Assembly: GCA_025506515.1 (NCBI GenBank) | Contig: CM046443.1 | Coordinates: 92,233,349 to 92,297,348 of the forward strand | DNA from: Flaveria trinervia | Lineage: Eukaryota > Streptophyta > Magnoliopsida > Asterales > Asteraceae | Length of the DNA: 64,000 bases | Direction: 5' to 3' | Part shown: piece by piece, positions 46,543 through 56,621 of the stretch | Layout: each line of letters starts with the position of its first letter | Numbering within the stretch: the stretch's first letter is position 1 | The notes under the pieces: generated by a model | What the model was told of the DNA's origin: nothing | Seen by the model: only the letters and a program-made list of their open reading frames with translations | Database searches by the model: none | Program-made: the position numbers and the translations under genes

Positions 46543-49500
46543 ATGGCCGGAGGTAGATCTTCGAAAGCTTCTAGGGGTGGAGGTCACGGTGCTGAACCGC
46601 GACCTAAGAGAGGGAGACCCAGAGTTGAGAGGGTGGTTCATGAAGAACCAGAGATCCCTCATCCGGAGGGTGGCGACGAAAGCGCCAATCTGAGAGCCTC
46701 AGTAAAAGAGGCTGTTGTAGAAGAAGTCCATCAGGTCATGCAGACAATCTTACCGTCTGTGGTGACTGAAGTTATTAAGGCTGTACGAGAAGGGGAAAGG
46801 AAAGAAAGAAACAGATCCTTTGGAGGACGGGAACAGCCAGAGCCGGAAACGGTTCTATCTGATGATGATGAGGAGGAGGAAGAGCCTGTGCATGAAACGG
46901 CACGAGGATGTAATTATGGGGCTTTTATGAGATGCAAGCCCCCTACTTTTGATGGAAACGACACTGCTGCAGCCGCTCACCGGTGGGTGAGGGAAATGGA
47001 AGCTGTTCTCGATATCAGCGAGTGCCGAGAGGATCAAAAGGTGAAGTATGCTACCCACTCTTTTGTGGATTCGGCTCTGTGTTGGTGGGATAACATTGTC
47101 CAAGCAGAGGGTAATCGGGCGATCGGGAGAATGAAATGGCCCGAGTTGAAGAAGATGGTGATTGAGGAGTTCTGTCCTCACAGAGAAATGGATAAGTTGG
47201 AAAGGGAGTTTTTACTGTTGGAGGCTGGAACCTTGACACACCAGTAGTATACCACCAAGTTTAATGAAATGGCACGGCTTGTGCCTGATCAGGTGACGCC
47301 TCTGTCTCGGAAAATCAAGAGGTACATTCAGGGTTTACCGGTGGATGTTCGCCGGCATATGATCGCCGCCCGACCAAGCACGTTTAGGTCGGCGGTTGAT
47401 TTGGCAGGGAGGCTGTATGATGAGCGGGAAGTGATGGTGAATGAAGCAAGTAAGAAGGGTGGTGGTGATCGGAACTGGAATGGGAAACGGTTTGGTTGGG
47501 GCGATGCCCCGATGGGTAATAAAAAGGCACGGGTGGATGAACGCCGTGTGGTCACATCAAGTGCGGGGTCGAAAAGGTGTGGCAAGTGTGGAAGGGAGCA
47601 CAGCGGGGAATGTAGGTTTGGGTCAAACTTGTGCTTCAAGTGTGGGAAGACAGGGCATATGGCGAAGGATTGCATGTCGAGCAAATGTTTTAACTTTGGG
47701 GAAACTGTTCATATGAGCAGAGATTGTAAGAAGTCGAGGACTGAGGGTTCAGGGGTGAAGAAGACGGGAAGTGATGGACCGAGGGCGAGCGCCAGGGCGT
47801 TCACCATGACACAGGAGGAGGCTAGGACGGACCCTGACGTTGTGTCCGGTACGTTTCTAGTGAACCAGACTTTAGCTTCTGTGTTATTTGATTCGGGTGC
47901 TAGTAAGAGTTTTATTTCTGCTGCTTTATGTGCTAAGCTGTCTGTTAGTAGTAGACGTGTTGTTGCGCCCTTTGATGTAGAAACTGCCATAGGTAAGTCT
48001 ACTAGGATTTCTGAGATGATAGAGAATTGTGATGTGGAACTTGAGGGTCACAAGTTTCCTGTTAGACTGTTTGTGATGACCTTGGGTGGTTTCGATTTGG
48101 TTATTGGGATGGATTGGTTGGTGGATTTCGAGGCGAACATTGTGTGTCGCAAGAAGATGGTTCGGTTGACAGCGCCTGACGGAAGTTTGGTAACGGTTCA
48201 TGGTGATCGGGTTACTACGATTCCGAAGGTGATCTCAATGGCGGTGGCGGGAAAGTGTATGAGGCGTGGATGTAGCGCCTACTTGGCTTATGTAAAGGAT
48301 GTGGATACACCAACACCACAACTAGCTGATGTACCAGTTGTGTGCGACTTTCCAGACGTGTTCTCAGAAGACTTATCAGGAGTGCCACCTGACAGAGAAA
48401 TTGAATTTCGGATTGATCTGATACCGGGTGCCCAACCTGTTGCCAAGGCACCGTATCGGTTAGCTCCAACCGAGATGAAAGAGTTGATGGAACAGTTGCG
48501 AGAGCTTCTTGATAAGGGGTTCATTAGACCGAGTATCTCTCCTTGGGGTGCTCAGGTCCTATTTGTAAAGAAGAAGGATGGTAGTATGAGGATGTGCATT
48601 AACTACCGCGAACTGAACAAGTTGACAGTGAAGAACCGCTACCCCTTACCGAGGATAGATGATTTGTTCGACCGACTTCAGGGTGCTAGTTGGTTCTCGA
48701 GGATAGATCTTTGATCTGGTTATCATCAGTTGAAGGTGAAGGAGCAAGATATCCCTAAAATAGCTTTCCGTACGCGCTATGGCCATTACGAGTTTCTTGT
48801 CATGTCCTTTGGTTTGACCAACGCGCCAGCTGCTTTTATGGATCTGATGAACCGTGTGTGTCGGCCTATGTTGGATAAATCAGTGATTGTGTTTATTGAT
48901 GATATCCTGATTTATTCGAAGAGCGAGATTGAGCATGTCGGTCACATTCGAGAGGTTCTAGAGACGTTGAGAAGGGAGAAACTGTATGCTAAATTCTCCA
49001 AGTGTGCATTCTGGTTGCGCGAAGTTCAGTTTTTGGGTCATGTGGTGAATCCTGACGGGATTATGGTTGACCCGGTGAAGGTGGAGGCGGTTATGCAATG
49101 GAAGTCACCAAAGACGCCATCCGAGATCCGTAGTTTCTTGGACTTGGCGGGCTACTATAGAAGATTCATCCAAGAATTCTCTAAGATTGCTTCTCCACTA
49201 ACTAAGTTGACCCGAAAGGATGTGAAATTTGTATGGGGTCAAGCTCAAGAGAAGGCGTTCGAAGAGCTGAAGGCAAGACTGACTCAAGCTCCTGTTCTGT
49301 CATTACCCGATGGAAGTGAAGATCTAGTGGTTTATTCTGATGCTTCCTACTCGGGGTTGGGGTGTGTGTTAATGCAGAGAGGGAAGGTTATAGCCTATGC
49401 ATCTCGACAGTTAAAGGTTCATGAGGTCAATTATCCTACTATGATTTGGAGCTAGCAGCCGTGGTCTTTGCACTAAAGATTTGGAGGCACTATCTCTACG

Positions 49501-51146
49501 GGACGAAGTGCACCATATTCACCGATCATAAGAGCTTGAAGTACTTCTTCGAGTAAAAGGATCTGAACATGAGGCGAGGAGATGGTTGGAACTTATAAGG
49601 ATTATGATTGCGAGATCCATTACCATCCAGGCAAAGCTAATGTGGTGGCGGATGCCCTTAGCCGGAAGGAAAGGCCCGAGCCGATTCGGGTGAAAGCTTA
49701 TCAACTAATCATGACCTCTGATGTGATGAAGCAAGTTAAGGAGTTTCAAGATGAGGCATTGAAGAAGATCATCTTAACTCGGAAAGAATGAGAGGTCTGG
49801 TTGGGGAATTGGGTGAAAACACACTCGTGTTAGAACTCGATTCGGCCGTGTGTGGATTCCTCGTTTTGGGGATCTACGGGTGAAGATCATGGATGAAGCT
49901 CACAAGACTCGATACTCCATTCATCCTGGTGCCACGAAAATGTACCATGACATGAAGAAAGATTATTGGTGGCCGGGTATGAAGCGTGACGTGGTGGAGT
50001 ATGTGAGTAAGTGCCTTACTTGCTTACAGTGAAGGCTGAGCACCAAAAGCCGTATGGGAAGATACAACCTTTGGATATACCAGAATGGAAATGGGAGCAC
50101 ATCACCATGGACTTCATTACGAAGCTGCCGCGTACCCCGAAAGGGTATGATGCCATATGGGTGATAGTTGATCGTCTGACGAAGAGCGCTCATTTTCTAC
50201 CGATCCGCGAGACGTATTCATCTGAGAGGTTGGCTGATCTGTTCATCAAGGAAATTGTAGCTCGTCATGGTGTGCCGGTGTCTATTGTGTCTGATCGTGA
50301 CACTCAGTTTACATCTAAATTTTGGAAGAAATTCCACGACGCTATGGGGACGAGGTTACATATTAGCACGGCTTATCATCCCCAGACTGATGGTCAGTCA
50401 AAAGAACCATTCAGACACTGGAAGACATGCTCCGGGCATGTGTGATCGATTTTGGTGAAGTTGGGATGACCACCTGCCGTTAGCTGAATTCTCATACAAC
50501 AACAGCTATCATGCCAGTATTAGTATGCCACCATATGAGATGCTATACGGTAGGAGATGTAGAACACCCGTTGTTGGGGTGACATTGGTCAGAAGGAATT
50601 GGGGAGCGTCGAGGTAATCGAGGCTACGACAGAGAAGCTTGAAAAGATTAAAGCCTTTATGAAGGCAGCCAAGGATAGACAGAAGTCGTATACCGATAAG
50701 CGACGTAGGCCAATTGAGTTCCAGGTGGGTGACCGGGTTATGTTGAAGGTCTCACCTTGGAAGGGTATTATCAGATTCAGAAAGCGGGGCAAGTTGAGCC
50801 CAAGATATATAGGCCCTTTCCGAATCATTGCTCGAGTAGGAGAGGTGGCCTATAGATTGGAGTTGCCGATGAGTTAAGTGGAATTCACCCGACATTCCAT
50901 GTATCTCATTTAAGGAAGTGCTTAGCATATGAAGGTATGATTGTCCCATTGGAAGATATTGAAGTAGACGAACGGCTCAACTATGTGGAGCAACCAGTGG
51001 CAATCATCGATCGTAAAGAAAAGAGGCTAAGGAATAAAGTGGTTCCTCTTGTGCGTGTACAGTGGAAGCACAGGAAGGGATCTGAGTCAACGTGGGAGAC
51101 TAAGGAAGAAATGAGACAGCATTATCCACGTTTGTTCGACGAATAA
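46543..51146 (+). pseudogene. Ty3-3 gag-pol polyprotein, broken
   Basis: The ATG at 46543 (MAGGRSSKASRGGG) is preferred over the upstream ATG at 46534 because Ty3-2 starts at the same place. Domains: gag capsid (to about 47440), zinc fingers CGKCGREHSGEC, CFKCGKTGHMAKDC and CFNFGETVHMSRDC (the last has lost its second Cys), protease VLFDSGASKSFI (about 47885), RT with SRIDL (48700) and FIDD (48894), RNase H YSDASYSGLGC (49340), integrase HHCC (49920-50030), DFITKL, DRDTQFTS and PQTDGQSK, GPF, and a chromodomain-like end WKHRKGSESTW before TAA at 51144. The order RT-RNase H-integrase marks Ty3/gypsy, and the end places it near the Tekay chromoviruses. Lesions: TAG 47245, TGA 48712, TAA 49554, and frameshifts near 49440, 49570, 49780, 50030, 50400, 50460 and 50870. 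Confidence 0.92.
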
Positions 51147-51165
51147 CAGGTTTCGGGGACGAAAC

Positions 51166-51185
51166 CTATTTAAGGGGGGTGGACT
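51166..51185 (+). other. Polypurine tract of Ty3-3
   Basis: TTTAAGGGGGGTGGACT immediately precedes the LTR start TGTAACACC. Confidence 0.88.
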
Positions 51186-53081
51186 TGTAACACCCGGGTA
51201 TTTATTATTTTGAAGCCGGTGGCAAAAGAAAAGAAAATAAAGTCCAAAAGTCGAGGGACCAAACTCGCCAACGAAGAAAAGTTGGGAAATGTGGTGATAT
51301 ATGTAGGAGAGGGCAGCCCACTCTCCCCACATCCACATTTCAGCTTCATAAAGGGAGAAGAGAGAAGAAGAGGAGAAAAAGAGGAAAAAGTGTTGGTTCG
51401 GGTCGGTTCGGGTCGCCAAAATCGTCGTGAAGCAAGCCGAATCGAAGCTCTTGTTGTTGTGCTCGTTTAGGTGAGTTCTAGGACCCCTCTTTTACTTGTT
51501 TTCAAACGATTTGGGGCTGGAAAACATCTGAAATCGAGTTTTTCGTATGTGTGTAAGTTGACCCGTTTGTGTATGTGTATGTATATGTATGAAGCGATTG
51601 TGACTTGATTTCTTGCTTGGTTGTGCTTGAATGATGTTATGGTATGCATCCCTAAGGTTTAGGATGGTCGATTTAGGCTTAAAATGGGTTTAGATGAGTT
51701 TGGAGGCTGAAAACCCTCGGCTGCAGTCGGGTTGAACTGCATTCTGCATCAGTTAGGGCTAGGCGATCGAGTGGAGGCCGAATGGAGGCCATACGGCCGA
51801 TTAGGGTGCGATTGGGGTCCATTGCACGATTGGGGTTCATTCGCACGATTGGAGGGCCAGTCGCATGGGGGTCATGCGACTGAAGGACCATTCGCACGAC
51901 TGAAGGTCCAGTCGTATAGGTGCTCATCCGCATTATTCATTCGCACGACTGGATGTTCATTCGCATAGGTGTTCATCCGTATTAGTTCAATCGCATGATG
52001 TTCAGTCGCACGGAGGCCATGCGACTGAAGGGTGCCATACGCCCGAATAGGGCTGTTGAACCCGAGGAAGGTATAGATTGACTTTTGACTTTCGGGGAAA
52101 AGTGCAGATGTAAGTTTTGATGTAAAGGTTCCCATAAGAGTTTTTAAGATGACGATCGAGGTCTTAGAAAGCATGTTGGGCATGATGAGGATGTTGCATG
52201 TTTAGGCTTGTTATGTATGTATGATGTTGCCCTGTATGATGTGATGTTGATGCATGTTTATGTTCCTTAGTATGATGTATAATATCTTTCCTGTGGCTTT
52301 ACCTGTTATGATGAATGAACGAAGTATTATGTAACGTAAAGTGAAAGATAAAGAAAGAGGAACATGATGAATGAATGCGTGTATTAATGAACGAATGAAC
52401 GTCTTGCACACATCGGATACTGGGTCCTTCTTGATGATTGACCCAAAATGTAGAACCTCTACCGCTCACCCCTAGTACTGTGGCATACGTTTAGCTGTCA
52501 TTCGTTGACTTCGGCCCAGTAGCTAAGACTGATGGTTACTCCTAGTACCGTGGCATACGTTTAGCTGTCATTCGCTGACTTCGGCCCGGTAGCTACGACT
52601 AACCGGGGTGTAGCACATGGTATTGGTTTGGGATGATGTCCGATGCGCAAGTAAGGTAATGAAGGAACGAATGAACGAATGAAGAAGATAATAATGATAT
52701 TATCTATGTGTACGTATGATGTGTGATCATGTAAAAGTACGAACTGTTTATCTGAAAGTAAAGTATGTTTTATTTATAAAACTAGAACTCACTCAGCAAC
52801 GCTGACTTTGATGTGTTTCCAGTTGACAGGTAATGGTTGCTGAGGATGGCACGGGCGACTACTCAGCTCTTTTGGGATGACATTCTTTTGATTAACGTTT
52901 TTGCATTGTAATGCGAACAAACTATTTTTGTAATGAATGTTGTATTAGTTTGCAAAAGCATTTACATGGAAATGAAAGTTTGTTTTAATTTTCCGCTGCG
53001 ATTTATTAAATACAAATATAATTATATGTTTTATTTGCGATGAGAACCCAGCTGTAAGCGTCCCGGGAACGGGGCCTTACA
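51186..53081 (+). repeat. 3' LTR of Ty3-3 (1896 bp, complete)
   Basis: TGTAACACCCGGG to GGGGCCTTACA. The promoter-like segment is at 51296; the donor-like TTTAG|GTGAGTTCTAG is at 51471; CATGCGAC repeats fill 51765-52070; and an acceptor-like CTGACTTTGATGTGTTTCCAG ends at 52822. The right neighbour is Ty3-1 gag. Confidence 0.93.
51296..51320 (+). promoter_or_regulatory. Putative LTR core promoter
   Basis: GATATATG followed by GGCAGCCCA. The two related + strand solo LTRs have a better TATA at the same place (TATAATA at 37774 and TATAAGAG at 43180), both followed by GCAGCCCA. The position conservation supports a TATA box with transcription starting near or after GCAGCCCA. Confidence 0.5.
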
Positions 53082-53490
53082 TACATTCGCTTGATAGGTG
53101 TCCTTTCTTCATACAATTATAGCAAATTACTACCCTACACTTACTATTATGATGTCTCTTATAGGTTTTGTACCACAATTGACCTTCGGTCTGCGGTCTT
53201 CTTTCCTGGACAATTCCCATGAAATTATTCACGGCATTTATGTTTACCTTCATCTGCTAATTTCCTCCAAATCTTTTTCCAGAACTGTTGCTTCATTTCC
53301 TTTTATCACCAATCCTTGAATCAGTCAAGGATCCATTCCTTATCATTTCGTCAGTTAAGCTACTAGATAATGTTACTGCTACCTGAAAAGTTTTAGGCAT
53401 GGCTGACTTTACAATTCCTTTTATATGTGGTACTAGACCTAGATGTATTTTCCTATTCTTTTAGTTTCTAGTGTAACTAGGTGTGACACT
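53082..53490 (-). pseudogene. Ty3-1 gag, C-terminal part with zinc finger
   Basis: On minus: GLVPHIKGIVKSAMPKTFQ and LTDEMIRNGSLTDS (late capsid), then CYNCMKKGHLSSEC, with the last Cys at the Ty3-3 junction. This is the CCHC finger of gag. There are one-base frameshifts near 53440 and 53290. ACACT at 53486-53490 is the left copy of the solo-LTR target duplication. Confidence 0.8.
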
Positions 53491-53716
53491 TGTAACCTTT
53501 CGTATTTTCATTAAATAAAAGTTAACCTTGTTATGCTTTTGTAAGGACCATTTATGCCATATATGAAACTTTGAGGGCTTAATTATACTTGTTTCTTAGT
53601 TAATTAGAAGTTAATAAATTAATTTATTAAATAATAATAATAATAGTAATAGTAATTACAATATTTATTTAATATTATAAAACTTAACATTGAGTTATGA
53701 TGGTGATGTTGATGAT

Positions 53717-53785
53717 GATGATAATAATAATAATAATAATAATAATAATAGTAATAATAATAATATAATAATAATAATAATAATA

Positions 53786-53821
<36 letters not shown>
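53717..53821. repeat. (ATA/ATG)n trinucleotide microsatellite
   Basis: Long AAT repeats with interspersed GTA units. Confidence 0.95.
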
Positions 53822-53823
<2 letters not shown>

Positions 53824-54699
53824 TAAAAGTTAAACCATTAATAAGTTACAAAACTTAAAGTTAATTAAGTTCAGGGCGTGTTTTGTCATTTTGAAAACTT
53901 TGAAAGAAAGTTTAGTACATGAAACAATAGCAATTCAAAGTTCGAGGGCCCAATGTCACCCCCACCCATTTCTCTCTCCTTCGTCTTTTTAGTCGTCGGC
54001 CAGCCAAGCCCGGTGCGAAGCCGGTGAGACCAAAAACTGGTCAAAATGAACCCAATATAAAGTTCAAAAGATGCTCTATCACTTCTGGGTAACGTTTCGA
54101 ACCTTTATGTGCACTTTAATTTGGGTTTAAAGTTAGCTATGGGTGTCGTTTGAGCTCGGTAACCGTCGACATCAACTTTTTAAACATTCAACAATTAAAA
54201 CTTAATAATAATTGAATTAATTGAACCTAAATGATCTTCTATCTATCTCAAGACGATTACCACTTCCAATTTCACCTGACAAACACAATTTCATCGCAAT
54301 CGAATCACCCACTTCGTCAGACCTATAACTCTATCAAAATCCACCTTCCAATCAACCTAAACTGAAATTGGTAGAGGGCTTTGAGTCGTGAACATTCTGT
54401 GAAGCTTTACACGAAGTTAATTTGATCATTATCAATATTTGCTCATCAATCGAACACACATTGGTCGCGGCTTGTTCTTCATCCGTTCTAGTTGATCTAC
54501 ACTTTAATCTAGGTAATTGAAACCACATATCTGCTCGATTTTACATGGACAACAAAAGCCCCATGATCTTTAGCATTAACAACAACGAATTGACCTTTAA
54601 TTTGGTGCAAATCGTTCTAGGATTCATAAGGTTTGGGGATTTTTTTGTAACTGTGTTTTTAAAGTTTAAAAACAATCTTTTAGTGCAGCTTCAGCCCTT

Positions 54700-54800
54700 T
54701 TCTTACTGGTTACACATGCACCCTCCCAAACTAGAGGTCCCGGGTTCGAACCCGGGCAACCTCAAACATTTTAGGGCTTTTTGGCCTTTAAAAAATTATA
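54700..54800 (+). mobile_element. Possible SINE head or tRNA-derived fragment
   Basis: CTTACTGGTTACACATGCACC is followed by GAGGTCCCGGGTTCGAACCC, that is, an A-box-like and a very good B-box-like element about 30 bases apart, then 'gggcaacctc'. The palindrome CCCGGGTTCGAACCCGGG is at 54739-54756. No cloverleaf can be folded with an acceptor stem, so it is not a functional tRNA gene. No target duplication was found. Confidence 0.45.
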
Positions 54801-55038
54801 ATTCTAAAAATTAAAAAAATCGATTTTGTAATCTTTTTTTATTTTTAAAAGTCACCTACTTATCTTCTGTAAATTTATTACTTTAAATACTTTAATAACT
54901 TTATAAAATATTTTTTAACAAATGTTATACTTAATTTATTATTATAAAAGTAGACTTTAAATAATAGTTTAAATCACTAAAATTATTATTGGTTCAAATG
55001 ACACCTTTAATTATTGTGTAAATCATGATCATTTCAAA

Positions 55039-55041
55039 TAT

Positions 55042-55083
<42 letters not shown>

Positions 55084-55118
55084 ATATAATATATATAATA
55101 TATATATATATATATAAG
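55039..55118. repeat. (TA)n microsatellite
   Basis: TATATA with interspersed AATATA inside the solo LTR. Confidence 0.93.
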
Positions 55119-56191
55119 TTTATTTACACTTTATATTTAAACTTTATATTTAAACTTTATCAATTATTATAAATGATGTAAATTCATTTCTTATGTTAAA
55201 TTACTTAATTGGTATAATTCTTTTCATTAAATTAAAATAGAAGTGTTTTCATTATTAAATTTTATTTATCAGAACCCCAAATTCCCACTTGAACCCTAGT
55301 TCGTGTTTAATCGTTAATTTTATTATTGAACTTAATCTTGAAATAAATATGTTTAGGTACCTTGTAAAAAGAATCGTTGGAGCACTATTTAAACTTTTAT
55401 TATTATTCTTAAGATTCATCCTATTCAACATGTGAGTTTTCATCCCCCTCTTTTACTTTATTTCACACTTTTTTGCGGTGAAACATGTTAACATATAAAC
55501 TTACACTTGTAAACATATTGATACTTGCAAATACACATGCAATTCATCTTTACTTTTGTCATGGTTATTTGTAACATTGTGAGTGTTATATGATGGACAT
55601 TATATATTGACAATCATTAACTATTGCTAGCCTAGCGACGTTATAGATCTATGGGCCTGACATGCCTATTTGGTGCTAAAGCCGAGGTTATTGCCGACTC
55701 TTGATGGCGTATGCTTGTTTATCATGGGAACCAAGTACACTTAGCTAATCGTTATAAACTTGCAATTGATATTCTTGGTCAAGATTTGATTGTAGCTATA
55801 TGTTATCTTTAAACTTGCTTTATTCGTAACCATTGACATGAATTGCTACTTGTAAACCTTTTTATATATATGCATGCTTAACCCATGAAAACTCACCAAC
55901 TTCAAAAGTTGACCTTTAGTTTTAACATGTTTCAGGAAATGCAAAAGGTTGATGGCTAAGTTTTGAAGCATGTTTACATCTAGGATTTGGACCTAGAAAA
56001 GAAATGAATTGTCATGAAATTTTGAAAACTTGGAACTTTTTGTTATGTTATTTGTTTGAGACTTTTGGATTGCAATGCTTTATAAAACTTCTGAATAATT
56101 ATATTTACATTGAATGGTATCGTTATGTGGCTGTGAACAAATCTTAATCCTCACATCTCGATGTTTCTGCTGTTAAGGTTGGGGTGTGACA

Positions 56192-56621
56192 GCACTAACC
56201 CAGATAATATATTATAACTATCTGTATACTCCTTATGTGCAACACCTTTCATTTCTAGTGCTAAGAATTCTATTTCTATCATTTCCATCTCGTTATAAGG
56301 ATGATATTTCTCAATCACTAGGTTTCTAAATTCTTTCCAACTTAAGTTATTCATAACATCCCTACCTTTAGTTTGAATTTCCATATTCAACCATGATTGT
56401 GCTTCTCCCTTTAGGGAATGCAAAGCAAACATGGTCTTATAATCATCAGCACATTCGCTGATAAATAAAACTAACTCATTTCTTCTAACCAACGCAATGC
56501 TTGTAATACTCCTTGTTTTCCATTAAACTCTTCGGGTTTACAAGACATAAAAGCCTTGTAAGAACATCTCTTTCTAGCTCTGTCCATAACTCTTTCCTCA
56601 TGGTGTTCTGCTTCAGTAGTG
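56192..56621 (-). pseudogene. Ty3-1 gag, middle part
   Basis: On minus: RKRCSYKAFMSCKPEEFNG, a shifted ..ALRWLEEMS, then FISECADDYKTMFALHSLKG, AQSWLNMEI, WKEFRNLVIEKYHP and EIEFLALEMKG. This is the Ty3/gypsy capsid (retrotransposon gag domain) order. TAGTG at 56617-56621 is the left target duplication of Ty3-4. The gag joins 61113 on the right and 53490 on the left. Confidence 0.85.

Larger units (their letters stand above)
44789..53081 (+). mobile_element. Ty3-3: Ty3/gypsy (Tekay-like) retrotransposon, 5' LTR truncated
   Basis: Contents in order: partial 5' LTR (44789-46223), primer site, gag-pol (46543-51146), polypurine tract and complete 3' LTR (51186-53081). The 5' LTR lacks its first 461 bases, being cut where the 3' LTR reads CATCCC at 51647. 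It entered the gag zinc-finger region of Ty3-1, whose sequence resumes at 53082. The left target duplication has been lost with the deletion. Confidence 0.93.
53491..56191 (+). repeat. Solo LTR of a third family in Ty3-1 gag (2701 bp, TSD ACACT/GCACT)
   Basis: It starts TGTAACCTTTCG and ends GGGGTGTGACA. The flanks are ACACT (53486-53490) and GCACT (56192-56196), a 5-bp duplication with one change, and the gag text joins smoothly across it. It contains a trinucleotide microsatellite, a SINE-like head and a TA microsatellite. The ACAT|GTGAGT donor-like (55432) and GTTGACC..ACATGTTTCAG acceptor-like (ending 55935) motifs are present. No primer site or coding sequence is seen. Confidence 0.8.

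Noticed and set aside
54700..54800. tRNA gene
   Set aside because: Good B-box but no foldable acceptor and anticodon stems; it is a SINE-like fragment at most.
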